Positions 32,127 to 41,108 of a stretch of DNA of 64,000 bases are shown here, one piece after another. Each line of letters opens with the position of its first letter. Position 1 is the first letter of the stretch. The notes below the pieces were generated by a model. The model was not told the DNA's origin. It saw only the letters and a list, made by a program, of their open reading frames with translations, and did not search any database. Origin of the DNA: Prevotella sp. GTDB taxonomy: Bacteria; Bacteroidota; Bacteroidia; Bacteroidales; Bacteroidaceae. The translations under genes and the position numbers were made by a program. Location of the stretch: contig JAFZIY010000027.1 in NCBI GenBank assembly GCA_017554105.1, positions 1 through 64,000 on the forward strand. Direction: 5' to 3'.

Positions 32127-35100
32127 TCAATTATGAGTTGTTAGGAACCCGTTGTTTGACAGCGTTTCAATTAGTCTTTCAGCATATTGGTGTGATATGA
32201 CGGGCATGTTGTGACCTTGACGTGCCAGCACTTGCATCGTGAAGTCGTTGTCCCAGCAGAATGTCGGGGCACCGAACGATGCTGTCTCCTTTGCCACTGC
32301 GAGCGATTGTCCTGCGCTATCATCCTCGGAAAGGGCAAGAAGACGTTGTGCAAAGACTTCCTCTGGCACTGTCTCCACTTTTATTCCACAGTGGTCGAGA
32401 GCGTCAATAACATCGGCAACCCTGAGTTTCGGCGGACAGAAGACATGGAAAACATTGCCGTTGGCAGGAGTCTCGGAGAGCGTGATGACCGTTTTAGCTG
32501 CCTCGTCAACAGGCGTGAACTCTACGGGAGCATTGAGGTAACCCAGCGGACAGCACAGTGTGAGTGCCACGATGCGCAGCCAGTTCAGCGACGCATTCTG
32601 CTCATAGCCGTACTGAAGCATACCGTCCGCAAGTCGCGGTGACAGGTTGCCCATGCGCATTATTTTCATCCTCAATCTTTTCTCAGCCGCTTTCAGCAGC
32701 AGATGCTCGGCATTCCATTTCGTGGTTGTATATGGGTTTGCGGTTGCAGGAAGTGGAGAGAATGACGTTTCCGTCACTATCTGGTCTGTGCCAAGCCCGC
32801 TGTCACCCGTTGGCATGGCAGTGTTGAGCGTTGAGATATGTATCAGCAGTGCGTTGTGACGTGTGCAGAATATGCTGAGTCGGTTCACAGCCTCCACGTT
32901 TATGCGCTCCATGATGTCCTTCGGTGCGAAATGTTTCACTATCGCCGCACAGTTGATTACAGTCAGACGGTCACTTTCTATCGTCTCGATGCTGCGGAAT
33001 GTATCGGTGTTTGTCAGGTCACCCTCGATTATCTCCACAGCAGACTCAAAGCGACTGTCATGCTTAGTGCCGAAATAATGGTGCAACATATCAAGCAGTC
33101 TCTCGTGCGGAGTCTCGTCACCAGTGCGCCTTACCACGCACCATACCTTGTTAACACCACGTGAGAGCAGTTCTCCGAGAACATGAATGCCGAGGAACCC
33201 CGTGGCGCCAGTGAGCAGAACGTCGTGCAACTCATTGACCTCGTTACTGTCAAGGCATGCGGCATAGTTCGCCGCTATTCTCTCCTGCAACTGAGATGTG
33301 TCATCTACTCCGTTGTCGATGTCGTTTTCAGACTTCCCCGAGTCAACCCATTTGGCGAGTTGTCTTGCTGAAGGGTGGCGGAAAATGTCGGCGTATTCAA
33401 CCGTGATACCTTTCTTCTCCAACTGCATCAGCACATGAACGGCAGTGATGGAAGTGCCGCCAGCGATGAAGAAGTCGGCATCCGCGCTGACTCGTTCCTT
33501 GCCAAGCACATTGGCAAATACCTCGCATATCGTGCGCTCCGTCGGGTTCTCAGGCTCACAGAAAGTGTCATCGTCGGTCATATCGGGCTGTGGCAGAGAC
33601 CTGCGGTCAACCTTTCCGCTGTTCGTAAGCGGCAGACGGTCAATCTGTTGCATCGTCACCGGCACCATGGCGGCAGGCACTTTCTGAAGCATTTCCTGCC
33701 TTACCTTAGTGAGGTCGATGTCCTTTTGTGACACAAGGAATGCCGCTATCTGCAGTCCTCCGTGCCCATCGGGGAATGTTGTTGCCGCCGCCTCCTCGAC
33801 GTCGGTGCAGTTTCTGAGTGCCGTTTCCACAGCATTCAGTTCGACGCGGAAGCCGCGAATCTTCACCATTCCGTCGCGTCTGCCCAGGAACTCCAGCATT
33901 CCGTCGGGACGGTAGCGCACGATATCGCCAGTGCGGAACACACGATGGAAAGGCTTTTCATTGCAGAACGGATTGTCGGTGAATGCCGCTGCTGTCTCCT
34001 CCTGCCGCTTATGATAGCCCGCAGCCACCTGCCTGCCTGCTATCCATAACTCACCCGGCGCACCTATAGGCACGCGTCTGCCCATGCTATCGACAACATA
34101 CAGGTGCACACCGTTTATCGCCGTGCCTATCGGAACATGCTTCTCTTCGCCTGTGAGACGATAAACAGTCACGGCAACGGTGGTCTCCGTAGGACCGTAT
34201 TGATTGTAAATGCAATAGTCTTGGGCAGGTTTGAAAGGTGTTACTGCCTCGCCTCCCAGCACGATATGCCTCAGCGATGCACACCGCTCGTGCATTGCGA
34301 AGAGCCGTCCTATCTGAGTCGGCATGTCGATAATCTCGATATTGTTCTCCCTGATGTATTCAGCCAGTGCGCGTATGTCGTTTTTCATCTCCTCGGGAAC
34401 CATTACGAGCGTCGCCCCAGATGACAGGGTGGTGAATATATCGGAGATAGAGGCATCGAAGGAGAATGTGTTGTAAGCCCCGATAACGGTGCCTGTGTGG
34501 GGTTGGAAATAAGAATGATACCACTGACAGTATGCTGTCACGTTACTATGAGTTATCCTCACCGCCTTCGGTTTGCCCGTTGAACCGGAGGTGTAGAACA
34601 GTGCAAAGAGGTCATCTGGTGCGGTGCCGCTCTCTATTTCGGCAACTTCGGTGTCTGCATTGCTTACCATCGTATCGATGTCGAGTGACATCATGGGTCC
34701 CTTGATGCGCCCTGCCTGCTGAATCATGTCATCGGTGGTGATGATGAGAGATGCCTCGGAGTCTTCCCATTGCTCACGAGTAACCGCCTCGGGCTCTGTC
34801 GTCGGACAGGGCAGGTATGCTGCACCGCTCTTCAGTACGGCAAGTGTGGCAAGCGGTATTGTAGCGTCGCGCGGCAGCATCAGTGCCACCACGGAGCCTC
34901 TTCCCACTCCTGTAGTATGCAGGACGGCGGCAAGTCGGTCACTCGTGGCATCGAGTTGTGCGTATGACAACTGTCTCTTGCTGTCCTTGATGGCAATGGC
35001 ATCGGGTGTCGTCGCTGCCCAGTGGCGGAACATATCTATGACATTCGTCGAGACGTCGGGAACCTCTCCCGTGTCGTTCAGTGCATCGCGCCGTGCCGTC

Positions 35101-36398
35101 ATCTGCTCATCGACAAAGCGGATGTCGCCCACCGTCTCTGCCTTGACGATGCTGCCGAGCACTTGCTCCAGACATTTTATCATCCCAACCACCATCTCCC
35201 GCGAGTAGAGTGCGGCATCATACTCGGCGTAAAGGTCAAGACGGTCGCCTTCGAACCATAGTTCTATAGCGAGCGAAGTGCCCGAGACGTTTGGCATTAT
35301 GAACTTCTTCTTCAGTGGGAAACCGCAGAACGTGTGTTGCGGAGCGGTGTTTCCCTGATATATGAAACTCACTTCGCCAAAGCCACCGCAGTGCTTTCGC
35401 ACCTCGCTGAACGGATGGATGTCGTTCACCATGCACCGAGCCTGTTGCCAGCGCATGTCCCGCATCATGTCCTGAAGTCGTGTGTTGCTGTCCCAACGGG
35501 CACCGACGGGAATTGTCTGCACCATCATTCCCACCGTGTGTTGCATACTCTTGCCGTGTCGACCGTGGAAAACGGTGGAGAAACGCACCTCGTTCTCACC
35601 CGTGAAACAGCCGAGAAAGAGTGCGAAGGCAGTAAGACTGACTATGTTACCGCTATATCCTGTCTGTCGGCAGATGGTCTCCCATTGCTCTGTCGTTATG
35701 TTTGTGGGGAAAATCTCGAATGTAGTCTGCTGATCACCTGCGTCGTATCTGTCGGCAGGAGGCAGATTTCTTATCGGTGTGTTGGGGAAAGTGGTCTCGT
35801 GCCACTGGCGTGCCGCATCGTATTCGGCGGTCATTCGCCGTTCGCTTTCCTTACGTACCACGTCGAAGAGGTCGTCATCCTCCTGCTGCATGGACATTCC
35901 GGCGTATGCCGCGGAGATGTCGTTGAGCAGGATATTCATTGATATACCGTCGAAAATGGTATGGTGGAAATTGGCAAGCAGCGACACACCGCTCTCCGTT
36001 TTCAGTATTAGCAGATTGTAAAGTCTTCCCCCTTCGAAGTCGAGAGGCACGCAGAAACGGCGCCTTACCTCCTCTGTCTCGTCGTCGGTCGTCTCCAATG
36101 CCTCGACGACAGGTGGCATATCGTCGTGGCGAACCATCAGTGGCTCGCCCTCGTTGTCGGTGGTTAGGGTGGCTTTTACTATCGGGTGGTTGTTCACGGC
36201 ACGTTCCGTTGCCGTCTTAAGTCTCTGGATGTCAAGTCCTGGATAAGGTCCGAAGGACATGCAGATATGATAGGCTGGCGTATGAGGATGCAAATGGCAG
36301 TAGGTCCATACTGCCTTTTGTGTCTCGCTGAGCCTGCTTTTTAGTGTCTCATGAGATGTGTCTGTAGTTTGTGTGTTCCTTCTTTCCCTTTCGTTCAT
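32127..36398 (-). CDS. Single-module non-ribosomal peptide synthetase (C-A-T-R)
   Basis: The 1423-aa enzyme has four domains. Condensation (about 20-430) carries the intact active site HHTIFDG (His145, His146, Asp150). Adenylation (about 455-940) carries FYTSGSTGKPK near 601-611, FDAS, NQYGPTETT and RTGD. The carrier domain carries FIAGGTSI, with the phosphopantetheine Ser near 983. The terminal NAD(P)-dependent thioester reductase (about 1055-1423) carries LLTGATGFLG and NPYTTTK (Tyr about 1222, Lys 1226). A hand alignment to GrsA gives pocket residues D-A-S-I-V-G-Q-V-A (+Lys), which I cannot assign. The R domain should release an aldehyde or alcohol. One condensation domain at the N-terminus implies an acyl or aminoacyl donor from elsewhere. 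No PPTase, transporter or MbtH gene is adjacent. Confidence 0.93.
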   Translation of the reverse strand: MNERERRNTQTTDTSHETLKSRLSETQKAVWTYCHLHPHTPAYHICMSFGPYPGLDIQRLKTATERAVNNHPIVKATLTTDNEGEPLMVRHDDMPPVVEALETTDDETEEVRRRFCVPLDFEGGRLYNLLILKTESGVSLLANFHHTIFDGISMNILLNDISAAYAGMSMQQEDDDLFDVVRKESERRMTAEYDAARQWHETTFPNTPIRNLPPADRYDAGDQQTTFEIFPTNITTEQWETICRQTGYSGNIVSLTAFALFLGCFTGENEVRFSTVFHGRHGKSMQHTVGMMVQTIPVGARWDSNTRLQDMMRDMRWQQARCMVNDIHPFSEVRKHCGGFGEVSFIYQGNTAPQHTFCGFPLKKKFIMPNVSGTSLAIELWFEGDRLDLYAEYDAALYSREMVVGMIKCLEQVLGSIVKAETVGDIRFVDEQMTARRDALNDTGEVPDVSTNVIDMFRHWAATTPDAIAIKDSKRQLSYAQLDATSDRLAAVLHTTGVGRGSVVALMLPRDATIPLATLAVLKSGAAYLPCPTTEPEAVTREQWEDSEASLIITTDDMIQQAGRIKGPMMSLDIDTMVSNADTEVAEIESGTAPDDLFALFYTSGSTGKPKAVRITHSNVTAYCQWYHSYFQPHTGTVIGAYNTFSFDASISDIFTTLSSGATLVMVPEEMKNDIRALAEYIRENNIEIIDMPTQIGRLFAMHERCASLRHIVLGGEAVTPFKPAQDYCIYNQYGPTETTVAVTVYRLTGEEKHVPIGTAINGVHLYVVDSMGRRVPIGAPGELWIAGRQVAAGYHKRQEETAAAFTDNPFCNEKPFHRVFRTGDIVRYRPDGMLEFLGRRDGMVKIRGFRVELNAVETALRNCTDVEEAAATTFPDGHGGLQIAAFLVSQKDIDLTKVRQEMLQKVPAAMVPVTMQQIDRLPLTNSGKVDRRSLPQPDMTDDDTFCEPENPTERTICEVFANVLGKERVSADADFFIAGGTSITAVHVLMQLEKKGITVEYADIFRHPSARQLAKWVDSGKSENDIDNGVDDTSQLQERIAANYAACLDSNEVNELHDVLLTGATGFLGIHVLGELLSRGVNKVWCVVRRTGDETPHERLLDMLHHYFGTKHDSRFESAVEIIEGDLTNTDTFRSIETIESDRLTVINCAAIVKHFAPKDIMERINVEAVNRLSIFCTRHNALLIHISTLNTAMPTGDSGLGTDQIVTETSFSPLPATANPYTTTKWNAEHLLLKAAEKRLRMKIMRMGNLSPRLADGMLQYGYEQNASLNWLRIVALTLCCPLGYLNAPVEFTPVDEAAKTVITLSETPANGNVFHVFCPPKLRVADVIDALDHCGIKVETVPEEVFAQRLLALSEDDSAGQSLAVAKETASFGAPTFCWDNDFTMQVLARQGHNMPVISHQYAERLIETLSNNGFLTTHN

Positions 36399-36415
36399 TG
36401 TGCGGGATTTGTCTG

Positions 36416-36423
36416 CAAAAGTA
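36416..36423 (-). promoter_or_regulatory. Promoter of the NRPS gene
   Basis: TACTTTTG box on the minus strand only 18 nt before the ATG, implying a very short leader. Palindrome array 4 begins about 55 bp upstream. Confidence 0.6.
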
Positions 36424-36477
36424 CATAAATAATTTTGAAATGCAAAGTCGATATAATCTTTTATTTAGTCAGTTGCA

Positions 36478-36570
36478 CTCCGAAAGGTGGCCTTTCGCAT
36501 CATCAAAGGTGACCTTTTACACTCCGAAAGATGACCTTTCGCACTCTAAAAGGACATCTTTTGCAAACCG
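36478..36570. repeat. 22-bp palindromic array 4 (AAAGGTGACCTTT)
   Basis: Four units: AAAG cores start at 36483, 36505, 36527 and 36549 (exact 22-bp period). Units read GAAAGGTGGCCTTTCGCA, CAAAGGTGACCTTTTACA, GAAAGATGACCTTTCGCA and AAAAGGACATCTTTTGCA. It lies in the 444-bp divergent region between the NRPS and nrdJ. The rest of the gap (36600-36720) holds two TCCATTTTGGAAA palindromes and no gene. Confidence 0.9.
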
Positions 36571-36762
36571 ATTCCTGTCTTATCGTATCATGAAATACAC
36601 CTTTTAGTCACAAGGGAGCACGTCTTTTCCGCAGAGAGTTGTCCATTTTGGAAAACTTTGTGTCGTGATTCGTCGGAAAAGTTTTCCATTTTGGAAATTC
36701 TTTTGCGAAAAAAATATTATGAAATAATCCATAAAGTATTTCTTTGTTTCAAAAAAATAATT

Positions 36763-36770
36763 TATCTTTG
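36763..36770 (+). promoter_or_regulatory. Promoter of nrdJ
   Basis: TATCTTTG box 73 nt before the ATG, with TTTG/TTTC at 36743-36750. No B12 riboswitch motif is visible in the leader. Confidence 0.65.
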
Positions 36771-36842
36771 CACCATATTTTAGTACACGTAAAGTGTGGT
36801 CGTAACTAACCAACCACTGATAATCAATATCTTAAAACAATT

Positions 36843-39401
36843 ATGAAACAACTGAAGACATATTCTCAAGAGGAAGCATTCAATGAGTCCTTGAAATATT
36901 TTAACGGCGACGAACTTGCTGCCCGCGTATGGGTTAACAAGTATGCCATGAAGGACAGTTTCGGAAATATTTACGAACAGAGTCCTGAGGACATGCATTG
37001 GAGAATAGCAAACGAGGTGGCACGTATCGAAAAAAAATATTCTAATCCACTGAAAGCAGAAGAAATCTTCGAACTGCTCGACCACTTCCGTTACATCGTT
37101 CCTGCCGGTTCGCCGATGACAGGCATAGGAAACAACTTCCAGGTGGCATCGCTCAGCAACTGTTTTGTTATCGGTCTCGATGGCAATGCCGACTCTTACG
37201 GTGCTGTGATGCGCATCGACGAGGAGCAGGTTCAGTTGATGAAGCGTCGCGGTGGAGTAGGGCACGACCTCAGTCAGATACGTCCGAAGGGAACGCCGGT
37301 GAACAATTCCGCCCTTACTTCCACAGGACTTGTACCCTTCATGGAGCGTTACAGCAACTCAACCCGTGAGGTGGCTCAGGACGGAAGGCGCGGTGCGCTG
37401 ATGCTGTCGGTAAGCATCAAGCACCCTGACAGTGAGGCTTTCATCGATGCGAAGATGACCGAGGGCAAGGTGACTGGTGCCAATGTGTCGGTCAAGATAG
37501 ACGATGAGTTCATGAAGGCGGCCACCGAGGACAAGGAATATGTTCAGCAGTTCCCCATCGATGGCGATGACCCGATGGTGAAGAAGACCATCAGTGCCAA
37601 GGCACTTTGGGAGAAGATAGTGCACAACGCATGGAAGAGTGCCGAGCCGGGAGTGCTTTTCTGGGACACCATACTGCGCGAGAGCATCCCCGATTGCTAT
37701 GCAGACCTCGGCTTCCGCACCGTCTCCACCAATCCATGTGGTGAGATTCCGCTCTGTCCTTACGACTCATGCCGACTGTTGTCAATCAATCTTTTCAGTT
37801 ATGTAGTCAATCCTTTCACCAAGGAGGCGTACTTCGATTACGACTTGTTCCGCAAGCATGTGGCACTCGCCCAGCGTATAATGGACGACATCGTTGACCT
37901 CGAGATGGAGAAGATAGACCTCATAATGGACAAGATAAGGAAAGACCCGCAGAGCCAGGAGGTGAAGAGTGCCGAGTATCACCTGTGGGAAAAGATACAG
38001 GACAAGAGTTCAAAGGGACGCCGTACGGGTGTGGGTATCACAGCCGAAGGCGACATGATAGCCGCCATGGGATTGCGTTACGGCACGCAGGAGGCAACCG
38101 ACTTCGCGGTGAATGTGCATAAGACGCTTGCCCTCTCAGCATACGGTTCGTCGGTGGTGATGGCGAAGGAACGCGGTGCCTTTGGCGTTTACGATGCCAA
38201 GCGCGAGGAGAACAACCCGTTCATCAAGCGTATCAAGGAAGCCGCTCCAGAGCTTTACGAGGACATGAAGAAGTATGGCCGTCGCAATATCGCGTGTCTC
38301 ACCATCGCTCCTACAGGCACTACGTCGCTTATGACACAGACAACGAGCGGTATAGAACCCGTGTTCCTGCCGGTATATAAGCGTCGCCGCAAGGTGAATC
38401 CCGGCGATCAGGGTGCCCATGTGGATTTCGTTGACGAGGTGGGCGACTCTTTCGAGGAGTACATTGTATATCACAAGAAGTTCCTCGAGTGGATGAAGAT
38501 AAACGGAATAGACACCGAGAAGCGTTACACTCAGGAGGAAATAGACTCGCTGGTGGAGAAGTCGCCATACTATAAAGCCACCGCCAACGATGTCGACTGG
38601 CTGATGAAGGTGCGCATGCAGGGTGCTATTCAGAAGTGGGTTGACCACTCCATCAGTGTCACCGTGAACCTTCCCAACGATGTTGACGAGGAACTTGTAA
38701 ACCGTCTGTACGTCGAGGCGTGGCGCAGTGGTTGCAAGGGATGCACCATCTATCGTGACGGCTCGCGCTCGGGAGTGATGATTCAGGTTAACGAAAAAAA
38801 GAAGAAAACCGAGGAGAAGCCTGTAGAGGTGGTGCCATGCAAGCACCCTGAGGTTACAGAAGTACGCCCGCAGACACTCGAGTGCGACGTGGTTCGCTTC
38901 CAGAACAACAAGGAGAAATGGGTGGCTTTCGTGGGATTGCTCGACGGTTATCCCTATGAGATATTCACAGGACTACAGGATGACGAGGAGGGCATCATGC
39001 TTCCGAAGTCGGTTACCAAGGGAAAAATTATCAAACAGGTCAACGAGAATGGAACGAAACGATATGACTTCCAGTTCGAGAACAAGCGAGGCTATAAGAC
39101 AACGGTGGAGGGACTATCGGAGAAATTCAACCCCGAATACTGGAACTACGCCAAACTGATTTCAGGAGTGCTGCGCTATCGCATGCCTATCGACCACGTC
39201 ATCCGTCTTGTCAGTTCGCTGCAACTCAAGAGCGAGAGCATCAATACATGGAAGAACGGAGTGGAGCGTGCCTTGAAGAAGTATGTTTCCGACGGTACGG
39301 AGGCCAAGGGTCAGCGTTGTCCTAACTGTGGACAGGAGACCCTCGTCTATCAGGAGGGATGCTTGATTTGCACCAACTGCGGTGCATCGCGCTGCGGATG
39401 A
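36843..39401 (+). CDS. nrdJ: Adenosylcobalamin-dependent ribonucleoside-diphosphate reductase (class II)
   Basis: NrdJ reduces ribonucleotides using a radical from adenosylcobalamin and needs no oxygen. The 852-aa protein has the N-terminal active-site cysteine region SLSNCFVIG near residue 109, RRGGVGHDLSQIRPKG (radical-enzyme substrate loop), TNPCGEIPL with the radical Cys near 299, IAPTGTTSLM (phosphate binding) and MQGAIQKWVDHSIS. The C-terminus is a zinc-ribbon/cysteine-rich tail (CPNCGQ...CLICTNCG) with the redox cysteines. It heads a plus-strand run nrdJ-folB-amidase-mlaD-dnaA. Dependence on B12 implies import or salvage elsewhere in the genome. Confidence 0.96.
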   Translation: MKQLKTYSQEEAFNESLKYFNGDELAARVWVNKYAMKDSFGNIYEQSPEDMHWRIANEVARIEKKYSNPLKAEEIFELLDHFRYIVPAGSPMTGIGNNFQVASLSNCFVIGLDGNADSYGAVMRIDEEQVQLMKRRGGVGHDLSQIRPKGTPVNNSALTSTGLVPFMERYSNSTREVAQDGRRGALMLSVSIKHPDSEAFIDAKMTEGKVTGANVSVKIDDEFMKAATEDKEYVQQFPIDGDDPMVKKTISAKALWEKIVHNAWKSAEPGVLFWDTILRESIPDCYADLGFRTVSTNPCGEIPLCPYDSCRLLSINLFSYVVNPFTKEAYFDYDLFRKHVALAQRIMDDIVDLEMEKIDLIMDKIRKDPQSQEVKSAEYHLWEKIQDKSSKGRRTGVGITAEGDMIAAMGLRYGTQEATDFAVNVHKTLALSAYGSSVVMAKERGAFGVYDAKREENNPFIKRIKEAAPELYEDMKKYGRRNIACLTIAPTGTTSLMTQTTSGIEPVFLPVYKRRRKVNPGDQGAHVDFVDEVGDSFEEYIVYHKKFLEWMKINGIDTEKRYTQEEIDSLVEKSPYYKATANDVDWLMKVRMQGAIQKWVDHSISVTVNLPNDVDEELVNRLYVEAWRSGCKGCTIYRDGSRSGVMIQVNEKKKKTEEKPVEVVPCKHPEVTEVRPQTLECDVVRFQNNKEKWVAFVGLLDGYPYEIFTGLQDDEEGIMLPKSVTKGKIIKQVNENGTKRYDFQFENKRGYKTTVEGLSEKFNPEYWNYAKLISGVLRYRMPIDHVIRLVSSLQLKSESINTWKNGVERALKKYVSDGTEAKGQRCPNCGQETLVYQEGCLICTNCGASRCG

Positions 39402-39480
39402 TGTAGGCAGAGTCATAGGACTCCGATACTTACATGCCGCTTTACTCCTATAATTTCAAGACTCTTAAACTTCAAGAATA

Positions 39481-39861
39481 ATGGAACTAAAAGAAAGTTG
39501 GGTATCATTAGACGAGATGAGGTTCCACGCCCATCATGGAGTGTTGCCTCAGGAGCGTGTCACGGGTGGTGACTTCACCGTCTCTGTTGAGGTGAAATAC
39601 GATGTGTCCCGTGCCATCTCGTCGGATGATGTCGCTGATACCGTCAACTATGCAGTAATATTCAAAATCGTAAATAGAGAGATGCATCAGCCATCCTGCT
39701 TGCTGGAGCACCTGGCAGGCAGGATTGGCAAGAGCATTTTCCGTGAGATTGAAGGTATCAATGAAATGCGTATCAAGGTGTCGAAAGTCAATCCTCCGAT
39801 GGGCGGACAGTGCTATGGCGCCTCTGTTTCGCTTTACTTAATAAATGATAAAACTTTGTGA
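39481..39861 (+). CDS. folB: Dihydroneopterin aldolase
   Basis: FolB converts dihydroneopterin to 6-hydroxymethyl-dihydropterin, the substrate of FolK. The 126-aa protein begins LKESWVSLDEMRFHAHHGVLPQER (family F-x-HHGV-x-x-E motif) and has TVNYAVIFKIV, LLEHLAGRIGKSIF (the LIE-x-A-like motif) and VSKVNPPMGGQCYGASVSL with the catalytic Lys. Length is normal. It is 79 bp after nrdJ, possibly co-transcribed, and separated from folK by 39 kb. Confidence 0.95.
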   Translation: MELKESWVSLDEMRFHAHHGVLPQERVTGGDFTVSVEVKYDVSRAISSDDVADTVNYAVIFKIVNREMHQPSCLLEHLAGRIGKSIFREIEGINEMRIKVSKVNPPMGGQCYGASVSLYLINDKTL

Positions 39862-39889
39862 AAGTTAGCGTTTTATCGCTTATAATATA

Positions 39890-39897
39890 TAATTTTG
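39890..39897 (+). promoter_or_regulatory. Promoter of the amidase-mlaD pair
   Basis: TAATTTTG box 18 nt before the amidase ATG, with a TTTG/TTTTAT stretch about 20 bp upstream. Confidence 0.6.
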
Positions 39898-39914
39898 CAC
39901 CCAATAAATAAGGT

Positions 39915-41108
39915 ATGCGCAGGAAATTGACATTCGTGATAGTGCTTTTGTTCGGCATTATGGTAAGTGTTACCGGTGCCGGAAAGAAGACTTTCACCCT
40001 CGTCATCGATGCAGGACATGGCGGACATGATTCCGGTGCGGTTGGTGCTACTTCCAAGGAGAAGAACATAAACCTTAATGTCGCGTTGGCTTTCGGGCGT
40101 CTCGTCGAAGCCAACTGCCCCGATGTGAATGTCGTTTACACCAGAAAGACAGACATCTTCATACCACTTAACGAGCGTGCCAACATAGCAAACCGTAACA
40201 AGGCAGACCTTTTCATCTCGGTACATACCAACGCCTTGCCGAAGGGTAGGGTGGCAAGAGGCTTCGAGGTCTATACTTTGGGAATGCACCGCGCGGCAGA
40301 CAACCTTGCCGTTGCAAAGCGCGAGAACTCTGTTATATCGCTTGAGAAGGACTATAAGCAGCGGTATCAGGGCTTCGATCCCAACAGTAGCGAGAGCTAC
40401 ATCATGTTCGAGTTCATCCAGGACCGCAACATGTCGAAGAGTGTGGAACTGGCAAAGTTGATTCAGAAGGAAACATGTGCTTCGGCAGGTCGCAACAACA
40501 TGGGTGTTCATCAGGCTGGATTCCTTGTACTCAGAGCCACCTCAATGCCGAGTTGTCTTATAGAACTGGGATTTATCACCACACCCGACGAGGAGCGTTT
40601 CCTGAACTCCAAGGACGGAATCAACCGTCTGGCGCGTGGTATTTATAACGCTTTTGCAAAATATAAGAATAAGTACAATACAGGACTCTCGGTTCCTTAC
40701 ATAGAGGAAAAAGAGGAGGCGATGCCCGAAATGGCGGAGATTGTGGAGGCACCACAGCCCACTGTCGTTGCACAGGTGGAGGAAACAGTTCCCCAACCGG
40801 TTCCCGAGCAGGAGGATACGCAGGGACAGCCGGTTTTCAAGGTGCAGGTTCTGGCAAGCAGCAGGGCGCTGCGTGCGGACAACAGTCAGTTTAAGGGTAT
40901 GACGGGATTTGAAAGTTACGTTGAGGATAACCTCGTAAAATACACCTATGGGGCATCCACCGACTACAATAAGATAAGCCGTATGCGCCAGCATCTGCTC
41001 GAGAAGTTCCCTCAGGCGTTTGTCATCGCGTTCAAGGACGGGGTGAAGATGGATGTCAGGGAGGCAGTGCGAGAGTTCAAGGCAAATAAAAACAACAATC
41101 GATTATGA
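39915..41108 (+). CDS. N-acetylmuramoyl-L-alanine amidase (Amidase_3) with SPOR-like tail
   Basis: This enzyme cleaves the amide between MurNAc and the stem peptide, usually during daughter-cell separation. The 397-aa protein has an N-terminal signal peptide (residues 1-22). The Amidase_3 zinc site follows: VIDAGHGGHDSGAVG (His35), KEKNINL (Glu49), FISVHTNA (His about 99) and catalytic IELGFITT. A low-complexity Pro/Gln/Glu linker (about 258-300) leads to a SPOR-like domain (FKVQVLASSRAL...YTYGASTDYNKISRMRQHLLEKFPQAFVIAF) that should bind denuded septal glycan. It overlaps the mlaD-like gene by 4 bp. Confidence 0.95.
   Translation: MRRKLTFVIVLLFGIMVSVTGAGKKTFTLVIDAGHGGHDSGAVGATSKEKNINLNVALAFGRLVEANCPDVNVVYTRKTDIFIPLNERANIANRNKADLFISVHTNALPKGRVARGFEVYTLGMHRAADNLAVAKRENSVISLEKDYKQRYQGFDPNSSESYIMFEFIQDRNMSKSVELAKLIQKETCASAGRNNMGVHQAGFLVLRATSMPSCLIELGFITTPDEERFLNSKDGINRLARGIYNAFAKYKNKYNTGLSVPYIEEKEEAMPEMAEIVEAPQPTVVAQVEETVPQPVPEQEDTQGQPVFKVQVLASSRALRADNSQFKGMTGFESYVEDNLVKYTYGASTDYNKISRMRQHLLEKFPQAFVIAFKDGVKMDVREAVREFKANKNNNRL

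Noticed and set aside
36772-36842. Cobalamin riboswitch before nrdJ
   Set aside because: The 70-nt leader is too short and lacks the conserved B12-box sequence.
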